Program-made: the position numbers and the translations under genes
Assembly (NCBI RefSeq): GCF_014284275.1
Contig: NZ_JACOFU010000010.1
Coordinates: 62,001-126,000, forward strand
Direction of reading: 5' to 3'
Origin: Affinundibacterium amnicola
GTDB lineage: Bacteria > Pseudomonadota > Gammaproteobacteria > Burkholderiales > Burkholderiaceae_D
DNA length: 64,000 nt
The notes under the pieces: model-generated
What the model saw: only the letters and a program-made list of their open reading frames with translations
Told to the model about the DNA's origin: nothing
Database searches by the model: none
Shown here: positions 17,599 through 25,424 of the stretch, in pieces
Numbering within the stretch: position 1 is the first letter of the stretch
How the letters are laid out: every line of letters starts with the position of its first letter

Positions 17599-18033
17599 TT
17601 ACTTCCAGTACTCTGTGATTTTTGAAACTTTTTCATCCTTGAATTCAAATACAGAAAGATGAATCTTTCCCGACTTATTCTCCATACGCTCAATCGCGGC
17701 ACCATTTAGCCCCGCAATGACACGCAGAATTTTGTAGCGGCCTTCCTCTAAATTGTATCGACCAGCTTTTTGTATTCTGAGGGTATTGCCCAACAATGTC
17801 TCACGCGAGTAAATGCCGCCATAAGCAGCATGCACATAAGTAAAATCATCAGAGTACATCGCAAAAAGTGCCTCAACATCCTGCGGTGTTGAATTGCGCA
17901 TCATTACCTTGTTTTGTGCCAGATTCACTTTGTCGATCAAAGCCTCAACTTGACTCCCATTGGCTTCCTGCTTCTCTTGTGCAGATACCATAAACGAGAA
18001 ACTGAGCATCAATATTGCGAATATCCATTTCAT
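17599..18033 (-). CDS. Exported NTF2-like (DUF4440/SnoaL-like) protein
   Basis: A 144-residue protein with a signal peptide (MKWIFAILMLSFSFMVSAQ) and a cone-fold domain: PQDVEALFAMYSDDFTYVHAAYGGIYSRETLL, then GAAIERMENKSGKIHLSVFEFKDEKVSKITEYW. It resembles DUF4440/SnoaL-like proteins with a ligand-binding pocket. The function is unknown. The start is set by GGAG eight bases upstream and by the signal peptide; the frame stays open for 42 more codons upstream but without a ribosome site. Confidence 0.8.
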   Translation of the reverse strand: MKWIFAILMLSFSFMVSAQEKQEANGSQVEALIDKVNLAQNKVMMRNSTPQDVEALFAMYSDDFTYVHAAYGGIYSRETLLGNTLRIQKAGRYNLEEGRYKILRVIAGLNGAAIERMENKSGKIHLSVFEFKDEKVSKITEYWK

Positions 18034-18267
18034 CTTTAATCTCCAAAAATCACAAGGAAAACACCAATAAACGAGCTTTGCATGACAAACAAGAGTGCTA
18101 ATTTTCTTTTGGCTAAAGCTATGCAAAAATTCGGATATAGGACTACGTCTTGAATACAAAAGTTCCCAAATTCATAAACGAATTTATATACACATTCAAA
18201 ATACATAAGCCGCAGACAGAAACGGTAGCCAGAAAATGTAATCTGAATTCAACCCAAGACAACACTC

Positions 18268-18464
18268 GTGATACTGTACTAAACAGGCAATACTAGCTCG
18301 CTAGCAAAATACGGAGAACGACTTCATCATCCGAGGTCTGGCCTCTCTTTGAGAAGCAGGAGAACACAATGGGACTGTGGAATAAACTGCCAAATGAATC
18401 CCTCGTCATGCATCTACAACTGATGTCACTTGCAAACATTAACGACGCACATTCATATGCATGA
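18268..18464 (+). pseudogene. Broken duplicate of the SPFH gene's upstream region and first codons
   Basis: Bases 18268-18343 are nearly identical to 19309-19384 (GTGATACTGTAC ... GAGGTCTGGC). The ribosome site AGGAGAACAC and the first codons MGLWNKL.NES (18369 on) match the start of the intact SPFH gene at 19453. After about ten codons the similarity ends; the frame runs to a TGA at 18462 as a 31-residue peptide. The intact copy has about 45 more bases between the shared leader and the gene. This is the 5' remnant of a second SPFH cassette. Confidence 0.8.
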
Positions 18465-18531
18465 GATCTCATTTTTAGAAGCTCACGCTAGCTTAGAAAA
18501 CAGCATAGAGGATGTTTTAGCTTAAGAATGT

Positions 18532-19143
18532 TCAGAATTTACCCGGTCTTGCCTTGACCTTAGCACCATCGACATCTGCTCTTAACATTTCACCCGTGCC
18601 CTTCCAGGAAAAAGGTTCGCAATGGTCATTCGCCGGATTTTTTCTGCTAAGCGTGCACTGAAAGCCAGTACCAGTACAATTAGCTCGAATCTGATCGAGT
18701 AAATTACGCTGCTTCTCGATTTCCTTGGCAAAATCCTTGGAGCCAAAGCTGAGCAGCAAAGTTTCTTTGGCAAACCCACTACATTTCTGAATTCGCTCAG
18801 CAGAAATTCCTTGAAATGCCTGTGCTAAAGTTTTCGCGGTAGCAGATCCTTCAGGATTAGACTTTTTATTGTTTTTTGAATTATCACCACTTACGCTGCT
18901 CGCTGGCGCCGCTTCAACTACTGCCTCAGTGCCAGCGATTTTTTTGCCATTCATCGGTGCGGTACGTGCATCACCATAATGTACTTTACCATTTGCATCG
19001 GTCCATTTATAGACGCCTTGTGCATATCCCGAGTTCATCGGAATCGAGACAGTCAAAAGTAACATCAAGCAAACCTGCCAATGCGTTTTGCAGTACGTTT
19101 TAAGATTCGTAGCATTTGAATCAGGTGTATTAGACTTTTTCAT
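18532..19143 (-). CDS. DUF4124-domain exported protein
   Basis: A 203-residue protein. A hydrophobic export signal (WQVCLMLLLTVSIPMNSGYAQ, about residues 23-43) is followed by the DUF4124 motif GVYKWTDANGKVHYGDARTAP, a low-complexity linker and a C-terminal part with four cysteines (KCSGF, ANC, FQC, DHC) that could form disulphides in the periplasm. DUF4124 proteins are common in Beta- and Gammaproteobacteria; the function is unknown. The gene is inverted and sits exactly between the broken and the intact copy of the SPFH leader. Confidence 0.82.
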   Translation of the reverse strand: MKKSNTPDSNATNLKTYCKTHWQVCLMLLLTVSIPMNSGYAQGVYKWTDANGKVHYGDARTAPMNGKKIAGTEAVVEAAPASSVSGDNSKNNKKSNPEGSATAKTLAQAFQGISAERIQKCSGFAKETLLLSFGSKDFAKEIEKQRNLLDQIRANCTGTGFQCTLSRKNPANDHCEPFSWKGTGEMLRADVDGAKVKARPGKF

Positions 19144-19308
19144 GATGAGGAATTTGGTTAAATTACCATTTAATGATTAATTTAAATTGTAAGTAAGAAG
19201 GCTTAAATTTTAAGCATGCGGCATCATATCATTTCAACTACAGGAACATTTAGACTTCATACAAATCAGGAGCATCTGGAACTTAGCATCTGATCTGAAA
19301 ACTACTTG

Positions 19309-19384
19309 TGATACTGTACCAAATAGGCAATACTAGCTCGCTAGCAAAATGCGGAGAACGACTTCATCACCTGAGGTCTGGCGA
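19309..19384 (+). repeat. Leader repeat upstream of the SPFH gene (second copy)
   Basis: This 76-base stretch repeats 18268-18343 with few changes and includes the inverted pair ACTAGCTCGCTAGC. It probably holds the promoter or a control element of the SPFH operon. The rest of the 309-base gap between the DUF4124 gene and the SPFH gene shows no ORF. Confidence 0.75.
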
Positions 19385-19452
19385 TGAACACCGCATCAAT
19401 TTGATTGTAAATTTGGCGTAATTTTTCTCACGATGAGAGGTAGGAGAACACG

Positions 19453-20577
19453 ATGGGACTGTGGAATAAACTAAGTAATGAATTCATCGATATCGTCGAA
19501 TGGTTAGACGACAATCCCAATGTGATGGTGCATCGCTTTGAGCGCTACCAGAACGAAATCAAGATGGGTGCGAAATTGACCGTGCGCGAAGGCCAGGTCG
19601 CTGTCATGGTCAACGAAGGCCAGATGGGTAAGGGACAAGTAGCCGATGTGTTCATGCCTGGGATGTACGATCTCAGCACTGAAAACATGCCGATTCTCAG
19701 CACGATCAAGGGTTGGAAATATGGTTTTAATAGCCCATTCAAAGCCGAAGTTTACTTCTTCAAAACCACACGCTTCACCAATTTAAAATGGGGCACTGCG
19801 GGTCCGGCGACCATGCGAGATCCTGAATTTGGTGTGGTGCGTGTGACCGCATTTGGTATCTACGGCCTGCGCATTCGTGATGCGAAAACGGTGTTGCTGG
19901 AATTAGTTGGCACTCAGGCAGATTTCACGATTCAAGATATCGAAGAAAATCTGCGCGGCAAAATTGGCTTGCGGATTAAAGAAGTGATGCCGGAAATCGG
20001 CGTACCGGTAATCGACTTAGAAAGTAAAGTCAGCGTCGTCGGTCAGCGCATACAAGAAAAAATCGCAGGCGATTTTGAGCAGTACGGCTTAGAGCTGTGC
20101 GAGGTGCAGGTACAAGATATCGGCCTGCCAGAAGAAGTTGAAAAAGCCATAGACCAACAAGGTGCGATGCGCGCCATCGGTAATATGCAACAGTTCGCCC
20201 AATATCAAGGCGCACAAGCACTGCGTGATGCGGCGCAAAATCCTGGCATGGCTGGCGCAATGATGGGCGTTGGCGTGGGTGGTATGTTAAATCAAAGCAT
20301 GGGGAACCTGTTTACTGCGAACAATACAGCGCCTGCTGCTACCGCTGGCGCGGTGCCGCCACCACTACCGGGCGCAACGCCTTATTTTGTCGCTGTCAAC
20401 GGCGCACAAGCCGGCCCTTTCGAACGTGCGGCTTTACAAGCACAAGTCGTCAATGGCACATTGACACGCGACAGTCTGGTTTGGCGTCAAGGCATGGCAG
20501 CTTGGGCGAAAGCTAGTGAACAAGCAGATTTGATAGATCTGTTTGCCGCTTTGCCACCACCACTACCGCCACAATAA
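19453..20577 (+). CDS. SPFH-domain protein with C-terminal GYF-type domain
   Basis: A 374-residue protein. The N-terminal two thirds are an SPFH/band-7-like domain of the 'virion core protein' (YdjI-like) type: MVHRFERYQNEIKMGAKLTV, FGIYGLRIRDAKTVLLELVG, and a helical part ending in IGLPEEVEKAIDQQGAMRAIGNM. A Gly/Met/Ala-rich linker leads to a GYF_2/DUF4339 domain (about residues 310-365: PYFVAVNGAQAGPFERAAL ... LVWRQGMAAWAKASEQADL). Such proteins form membrane-associated oligomers and are usually next to a zinc-ribbon membrane protein, as here. AGGAG precedes the ATG. Leader and first codons are duplicated upstream as a remnant. Confidence 0.9.
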   Translation: MGLWNKLSNEFIDIVEWLDDNPNVMVHRFERYQNEIKMGAKLTVREGQVAVMVNEGQMGKGQVADVFMPGMYDLSTENMPILSTIKGWKYGFNSPFKAEVYFFKTTRFTNLKWGTAGPATMRDPEFGVVRVTAFGIYGLRIRDAKTVLLELVGTQADFTIQDIEENLRGKIGLRIKEVMPEIGVPVIDLESKVSVVGQRIQEKIAGDFEQYGLELCEVQVQDIGLPEEVEKAIDQQGAMRAIGNMQQFAQYQGAQALRDAAQNPGMAGAMMGVGVGGMLNQSMGNLFTANNTAPAATAGAVPPPLPGATPYFVAVNGAQAGPFERAALQAQVVNGTLTRDSLVWRQGMAAWAKASEQADLIDLFAALPPPLPPQ

Positions 20578-20697
20578 ATTATTTGCAGCGCCGATCTCAC
20601 ATCGAATGAATCTCGTCCGATGTGAGGTCAGCCGCAGTTTCAACCGTAGTTTCAGCATTAATTTCGCCATAACCGCCATCGTTTTTTGGACTAGCTT

Positions 20698-21780
20698 GTG
20701 ACAACCAAAACTTACCCCTGCACTCAATGCGGTGCCAAACTTGAATTCGCACCCGGCCAATTGGCACTCAAATGTCCGTACTGCGGCAATCAAAATCAAA
20801 TCGAAGCCGATGAGTCCGAGCAAACGATTGCTTACGAAGAGTTAGATTACGAAGCTTTCTTAAGCAAGCAAGCTGGCAACGAAGCGGTGATAGAACAGCA
20901 AACGGTCAAATGCACAGGCTGCGGCGCGCAATCGCAATTTGCACAAAACATCGTCTCGGATCGTTGCCCATTTTGTGCCGCGCCGATGATCGCCGCCAAC
21001 GCTTACGCGAAACGCCAGATTCAACCCAAGGCCATCGCGCCTTTCGACATTAAAGAAAGCGATGCCCGCAAAAAATTCAGCGACTGGGTCGGCGGCCTAT
21101 GGTTCGCCCCCAATGCCCTCAAACGCGCGTATCGTGCAGAACGCGGTTTGAAAGGAATTTACACACCCTATTGGACTTATGACGCCGATTCCGACACGCC
21201 CTATCAAGGACAGCGTGGCGTCGATTACACCGTCACCGAAAGTTATGTACAAGATGGTGAAACTAAAACACGTCAGGTCACCAAAACCAATTGGTATCCA
21301 GCCGCCGGTGAAGTACAAGTCAGTTTCGACGATGTCGTGGTCATCGCCTCCAAAACATTACCCAAACAATACGCTGACAACCTCGCGCCCTGGCACCTAG
21401 ACAAACTACAAGCCTATCGCGATGACTACGTCTCCGGCTTCACGGTAGAAGCCTATCAAGTCGCGCTAGAACCAGGCTTCGTCGATGCCAGAACCATCAT
21501 GGAAGACAGCATACGCAACGCCATCTGTCGCGACATAGGCGGCGACCATCAACGCATTACGTCTATGCAGCCACGCTATTCCAACATCAGTTTCAAACAT
21601 ATCTTGCTACCAATCTGGCTATCGTCCTACAAGTACGGCGAAAAGACATATCGCTTTTTGGTGAATGGACAAACCGGTGAAGTACAGGGCGAGCGACCAT
21701 ACTCGTATTGGAAAATCGCGGGGGCGATTTTGTTAGCGTTTGTTGCTGTGATGGTAGTGATTGCTTTGACGAAAAAGTAG
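20698..21780 (+). CDS. Zinc-ribbon protein with C-terminal membrane helix (SPFH partner)
   Basis: A 360-residue protein starting at GTG. Two zinc ribbons stand at the N-terminus: CTQC...CPYC (about residues 8-31) and CTGC...CPFC (about 71-95). A large beta-rich middle region includes YTPYWTYDADSDTPYQGQRG, and a hydrophobic helix ends the protein (GAILLAFVAVMVVIALTKK). Proteins of this kind are often mis-annotated as helicase or PriA-like because of the zinc ribbon, but no helicase motifs are present. It follows the SPFH gene on the same strand and probably forms one membrane unit with it. A fragment of a second copy of its 3' end is found at 25265. Confidence 0.85.
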   Translation: MTTKTYPCTQCGAKLEFAPGQLALKCPYCGNQNQIEADESEQTIAYEELDYEAFLSKQAGNEAVIEQQTVKCTGCGAQSQFAQNIVSDRCPFCAAPMIAANAYAKRQIQPKAIAPFDIKESDARKKFSDWVGGLWFAPNALKRAYRAERGLKGIYTPYWTYDADSDTPYQGQRGVDYTVTESYVQDGETKTRQVTKTNWYPAAGEVQVSFDDVVVIASKTLPKQYADNLAPWHLDKLQAYRDDYVSGFTVEAYQVALEPGFVDARTIMEDSIRNAICRDIGGDHQRITSMQPRYSNISFKHILLPIWLSSYKYGEKTYRFLVNGQTGEVQGERPYSYWKIAGAILLAFVAVMVVIALTKK

Positions 21781-21852
21781 CGTGAATTTGAACTTGGCGT
21801 ATGAAATAAAAGACCGACGCTTGCATCACATACAGCTTGTTTTCAGATAATC

Positions 21853-22143
21853 TCAGCGCGAACTCGGCTTAGGCACGGCGCTAAGCACCATGCCCATAGG
21901 ACGCAAAAGTTTTTCCACTGTGGCTAAGCTCGGACTTGATACTTCGCGTTCAATGTCTTGCAATGTACGTGCCGACACGCCACATAATTTTGCATACTCG
22001 GCGATAGTAAAACGTAAGCTGGTGCGTATCTTTTTGATGACTGCGGGGATGGGCATACCGGGATCTGCGGCAAGTTCTTCGGTCAAAGCACGCCGCGCCT
22101 GTATTGCCTCGGCGGGCGACAGTGGAATAAAACGTTTATCCAT
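21853..22143 (-). CDS. HipB-like antitoxin / XRE-family regulator
   Basis: A 96-residue helix-turn-helix protein. The XRE fold occupies about residues 38-90 (KIRTSLRFTIAEYAKLCGVSARTL, then LATVEKLLRPMGMVLSAV). Its ATG follows the hipA stop TAG with no spacer, so it is translated from the same mRNA as the second gene. The usual order in hipBA is antitoxin first; here it is second. It probably neutralises the HipA-like kinase and represses the operon. Confidence 0.85.
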   Translation of the reverse strand: MDKRFIPLSPAEAIQARRALTEELAADPGMPIPAVIKKIRTSLRFTIAEYAKLCGVSARTLQDIEREVSSPSLATVEKLLRPMGMVLSAVPKPSSR

Positions 22144-23448
22144 CTACAAACCCTCCAATTGCGATCGAACATGCGCTATCGTCTTTTCAAATGGTCTGAT
22201 AAATTCTTCCTCTATCCCCAATGACTGCGCGTCTGCGACCAGCGTTGCCAAGGGTTCAGCCATTATCTGAACGCTAGTTTTCACTGCATCAAATTCCAAT
22301 GCCGCCGCATCACAAGCCTGACGAATGACACTCGCCCATTTGGGCAAACCATCATCATCTTGTTGCCAACGAATACGCCTTGCGATGCCATCGGGATGTA
22401 AATGCATCGGCGCGAAATCAAATAAAGGCGTTAGGGATATCGTGCCATCATGTCGGCGTTGTATTGCCGTATTACGCGCATGATTATCTTTATTGCCCAA
22501 TGCAATATTCGCGATATCACGCTTGATATACTCAACGATATCGCGCATAGGATCACTGCTGACTTTAGCTAACTGACAACACACTTCATTATGCGAAGGC
22601 AGCTTACCAAATCCGTTGACACCACACATTGACGCTATGCTCTCTTGAGCGTACCGTAACACTTTTCCATCCCGCACCTCCCGATCAAAACGAGGAATGA
22701 ACAAAGCACGCTCACGCAAACTCAACTCGGCGTGAACATGCAATCCCAATCGCTTTGCCAATTGCATATACGGCGCTTCCAAACGCAAAATATTCGCTAA
22801 AGCAAGGTCACGGCCGCGACCAAACTTCACGATAAAATGCGCCTCGGCCAACTCGTCGGGCAAAGTATGATCAAGGTAGTACAGCCCATCATGCGCACGA
22901 GTGAGCAGGATCTTTGGCCACTCACCTTGTATGCCAGAAGATCCCGCTAAAAATAGTCCGTGCTGGGCGAGGTATTCATTAAAATCACCAGCCCTCGATG
23001 CGATCTCTGCCATCGTAAAGCCACGGGTGTTGGCATCGACGTTTTGACCACTACGCGCAGCAATCCACTCATGCGCCTCCTTGATCCGGATATTTCCAAT
23101 AGGATTACCAGCACCTGCACAGAGCAAAGCCCAGTCTGCCGCAGGCCCTGCTGTTTCGCTCCGCGCCAATTGCTTCAACAACTCGGCCCGTCCGTAGCCT
23201 TGCGGCAGCAAGTCAACCAAAAAAGCAGGCCAAGCCTCGCCCGGATAACTACGCAAATCAACCGGGATATTCACCGACACTGCGGCAGCGTCTGATCTCT
23301 CCCAATAAGGCAGCGTATATTCAGGCAAGTAGATCAAATAGGTAGACGCAGCCATCCCCAGCACGGGGTCGCCAGTCAAATCAAGCGCAGCCGCATCGCG
23401 CCAAGCGCCATCGATAAACAACTGTAATGTACAGGTCAAGATATTCAT
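22144..23448 (-). CDS. HipA-like serine/threonine kinase toxin
   Basis: A 434-residue HipA-fold protein. HipA kinases phosphorylate aminoacyl-tRNA synthetases or other targets and cause growth arrest. Visible kinase elements are the Ser-containing loop AGSSGIQGEWPKILL near residue 170, the ATP-binding lysine in HFIVKFGRG, the catalytic loop ALGNKDNHARNTAI near residue 322 and the metal-binding LTPLFDFAPM. All key residues seem intact. The ATG at 23448 has no ribosome site in front, so translation may start on a short or leaderless message; a GTG two codons upstream is also possible. It is followed directly by the HipB-like gene. Confidence 0.88.
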   Translation of the reverse strand: MNILTCTLQLFIDGAWRDAAALDLTGDPVLGMAASTYLIYLPEYTLPYWERSDAAAVSVNIPVDLRSYPGEAWPAFLVDLLPQGYGRAELLKQLARSETAGPAADWALLCAGAGNPIGNIRIKEAHEWIAARSGQNVDANTRGFTMAEIASRAGDFNEYLAQHGLFLAGSSGIQGEWPKILLTRAHDGLYYLDHTLPDELAEAHFIVKFGRGRDLALANILRLEAPYMQLAKRLGLHVHAELSLRERALFIPRFDREVRDGKVLRYAQESIASMCGVNGFGKLPSHNEVCCQLAKVSSDPMRDIVEYIKRDIANIALGNKDNHARNTAIQRRHDGTISLTPLFDFAPMHLHPDGIARRIRWQQDDDGLPKWASVIRQACDAAALEFDAVKTSVQIMAEPLATLVADAQSLGIEEEFIRPFEKTIAHVRSQLEGL

Positions 23449-23485
23449 ATGCACAGAATACTATCAGCAATATATGCAAATTAAC

Positions 23486-23497
23486 GCATATTTATGC
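23486..23497. promoter_or_regulatory. Possible HipB operator upstream of hipA
   Basis: A perfect palindrome GCATA-TT-TATGC about 40 bases before the hipA start, with a half-similar TATATGCAA next to it (23471-23479). TAGTAT nearer to the gene on the minus strand could serve as a -10 box. Position and symmetry fit an autoregulatory operator, but the sequence is AT-rich and the evidence is weak. Confidence 0.4.
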
Positions 23498-23665
23498 AAT
23501 AAAAATGTGTAAATGTAGCAAAAACATAAAAATGATGCGATTTGCCACTGCCTGCAGTTAAGCAATGCCTAGTATTCGAAGATATGACTAGCTTATGTAC
23601 TTGGCGCTAAATGGATTCGGACCCAAGGCAATACATTGATTTTCTAAGAACGGTGTACTGGAGCA

Positions 23666-23851
23666 TCAATACGTCATATAAGCAATAGGAAGTAGTCGTT
23701 TCGATTTCAAATTTAAAAGCACTATTTCCACTGCTTTTTCTCTACAATCCACCGCTTTACAGCATAGTGAATATCTCCCCTTATTTGCAACCTCACCACC
23801 ATTCATCGCCGTAAAACGCTCATACAAGCCAAGATTCTTACCGTTAATCAC
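23666..23851 (-). CDS. Doubtful 61-residue ORF in the hipA - DJ-1 gap
   Basis: The only reading frame of note in a 506-base gap. The peptide (MINGKNLGLYERFTAMNGGEVANKGRYS ... LLPIAYMTY) has a protein-like composition, but I do not recognise it and no good ribosome site precedes it. It may be the leftover of an older gene. The remainder of the gap holds the putative HipB operator and nothing else that I can name. Confidence 0.25.
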   Translation of the reverse strand: MINGKNLGLYERFTAMNGGEVANKGRYSLCCKAVDCREKAVEIVLLNLKSKRLLPIAYMTY

Positions 23852-23954
23852 AATGGCATTTGTGATCCTATTTAGTGATTCTAAAGTAAGGCTTTTTTAG
23901 ATTCAGTGTCACTTTTTTTACTTCAGCGAGTGACATGCTTATAAGGAGCGTTCT

Positions 23955-25136
23955 ATGCAAAACGATATCAAATCAGTCAAACATCTTATTCAAAAAAACC
24001 AAGCTCAAAACAAACGCACATCGCTGCAAATTCTCTTCATTATGCTCGGAGCATTTAGTCTATTTTTAAATGTCGTGATAGCCACACAATCCTATGCACA
24101 AGCATCACATACGATGCCCAAACATACTTCAGGCATACCAACATTTCAAGCGCGCGATGGTCGTACTCGCCCTACTATCGCCGTCATTGCTGAGAATCGC
24201 TTTACCGAGCTAACCGATTATGTCATTCCATATTCGATACTCAAGCATGCAGACATTGCAGAAGTCTATGCTCTAGGAATGCAGGAGGGAATAATACAAA
24301 TGTTCCCCACCTTACGCCTGCGAGCACAATTTAGTGCGGCGCAATTTGATAACCTACATCCAGCAGGCGCCGATTATGTGATCGTACCTGCCGTGCATTA
24401 CAGCGAAGATCCAGAATTGATATCGTGGATTCAATCTCAAGCAAAAAAAGGTGCAACCATAATTGGAATCTGCGATGGCGTATGGGTACTGGCAAATGCC
24501 GGATTATTGGAAAACAAACGAGCGGTCGGGCATTGGTATTCGTTTGATGATCTTGCCAAGCAATTTCCTCGTACTCAGTTTATCAAGAACAAGCGCTATT
24601 TAGCGGATGGCAATATTGTGACTAGTACAGGCATCAGCGCATCCATCCCCGTTTCTCTGGCTTTGGTAGACGCCATTGCTGGCGAGGTGAAAACGAAAGC
24701 GCTAGCAAATGAACTAGGAATACCGAAGTGGGATGACGAACACCGTAGCGCTGACTTCACATTGTCGGCGAAACACATATGGACAGCGTCAATCAATTGG
24801 CTAAGATTTTGGGGCAAAGATAGATTCATGGTACCGATCTCAAACGGCGTCGATGAACTATCACTGGCACTGCTCGCGGACGCTTACTCTCGTACCTATC
24901 GTTCTACTGTATTTAGCTTCGCAAAAGATTCCATCACCAGCTTACGCGGACTGCAAATTGTGCCTGAACACTCAGAGCCAGCAACAAATTCACCACTACT
25001 TTTTTTACCACCCAATTTAGCACCTGGTCACAGTTTAGACTGGATTTTGCAGCAAATTGCACTGCGTTATGACGAGAGGTCCGCCAGTTTTGTAGCGCTA
25101 CAGATGGAGTACCCCTATCGTCCAGCAAAAGAATAA
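23955..25136 (+). CDS. DJ-1/PfpI-family protein with N-terminal membrane signal
   Basis: A 393-residue protein. An N-terminal hydrophobic segment (LQILFIMLGAFSLFLNVVIA, about residues 25-45) is a signal anchor or signal peptide. A DJ-1/PfpI (GATase-1-like) domain follows: TIAVIAENRFTELTDYVIPY near residue 75, AGADYVIVPAVHYSEDP, and the nucleophile-elbow cysteine in IIGICDGVWVLANAGLL near residue 175. It resembles the sensor half of GlxA-type AraC regulators, but no helix-turn-helix follows; the C-terminal 150 residues are unassigned. AAGGAG precedes the ATG. It is a second exported DJ-1-like protein in the window, unrelated in layout to the fusion at 14.8-16.0 kb. Confidence 0.82.
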   Translation: MQNDIKSVKHLIQKNQAQNKRTSLQILFIMLGAFSLFLNVVIATQSYAQASHTMPKHTSGIPTFQARDGRTRPTIAVIAENRFTELTDYVIPYSILKHADIAEVYALGMQEGIIQMFPTLRLRAQFSAAQFDNLHPAGADYVIVPAVHYSEDPELISWIQSQAKKGATIIGICDGVWVLANAGLLENKRAVGHWYSFDDLAKQFPRTQFIKNKRYLADGNIVTSTGISASIPVSLALVDAIAGEVKTKALANELGIPKWDDEHRSADFTLSAKHIWTASINWLRFWGKDRFMVPISNGVDELSLALLADAYSRTYRSTVFSFAKDSITSLRGLQIVPEHSEPATNSPLLFLPPNLAPGHSLDWILQQIALRYDERSASFVALQMEYPYRPAKE

Positions 25137-25177
25137 AGCGCATCCATATTTTTTCTCAAAAATGATAGCGCTTTATT
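25132..25177. terminator. Hairpin overlapping the stop of the DJ-1 gene
   Basis: Perfect ten-base arms AATAAAGCGC / GCGCTTTATT with a 26-base T/A-rich loop; the left arm includes the stop codon. The T-run after it is short, so it may be a weak terminator or an mRNA-stabilising hairpin. Confidence 0.45.
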
Positions 25178-25264
25178 TGATCGAGAAAATTCGCGGCACT
25201 TCAGTCGAATCAGACAACCGATGAAATTCAAGGCGAACGCCCTTATTCTTACTAGTAAATTACA

Positions 25265-25330
25265 GGTATGGTTTTATTCGCGTTTATTGCGGTGGTGCCG
25301 GTGATTGCTTTGACGAAGAAAGCACTTTGA
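25265..25330 (+). pseudogene. 3' remnant of a second zinc-ribbon gene
   Basis: These bases encode GMVLFAFIAVVPVIALTKKAL and a stop, matching the last 19 residues of the zinc-ribbon membrane protein (GAILLAFVAVMVVIALTKK, bases 21721-21780) at both protein and DNA level. Nothing upstream continues the match. With the 5' SPFH remnant at 18268 it shows that another SPFH/zinc-ribbon cassette once existed or recombined here. Confidence 0.7.
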
Positions 25331-25374
25331 AATTCGCGGTCGAAAATTCTCCACCAACACAAGAAAATAGACAA

Positions 25375-25405
25375 ATGAGCCGTAAATCCATAAAATACGG
25401 CTCAT
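25375..25405. promoter_or_regulatory. Palindromic operator in front of the Fic gene
   Basis: Perfect ten-base arms ATGAGCCGTA / TACGGCTCAT with an 11-base spacer end 19 bases before the ATG of the Fic gene. A TATTAT at 25405-25410 next to the right arm could be the -10 box. A third TACGGCTC copy lies inside the first codons (25430-25437). The arrangement fits self-repression by the C-terminal winged helix of the Fic protein. Confidence 0.6.
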
Positions 25406-25424
25406 ATTATGATTGGTATTTTCT

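Noticed and set aside
20698-21780. Annotation of the zinc-ribbon protein as a PriA-like helicase
   Set aside because: Only the zinc ribbons are similar; no ATPase or helicase motifs are present.
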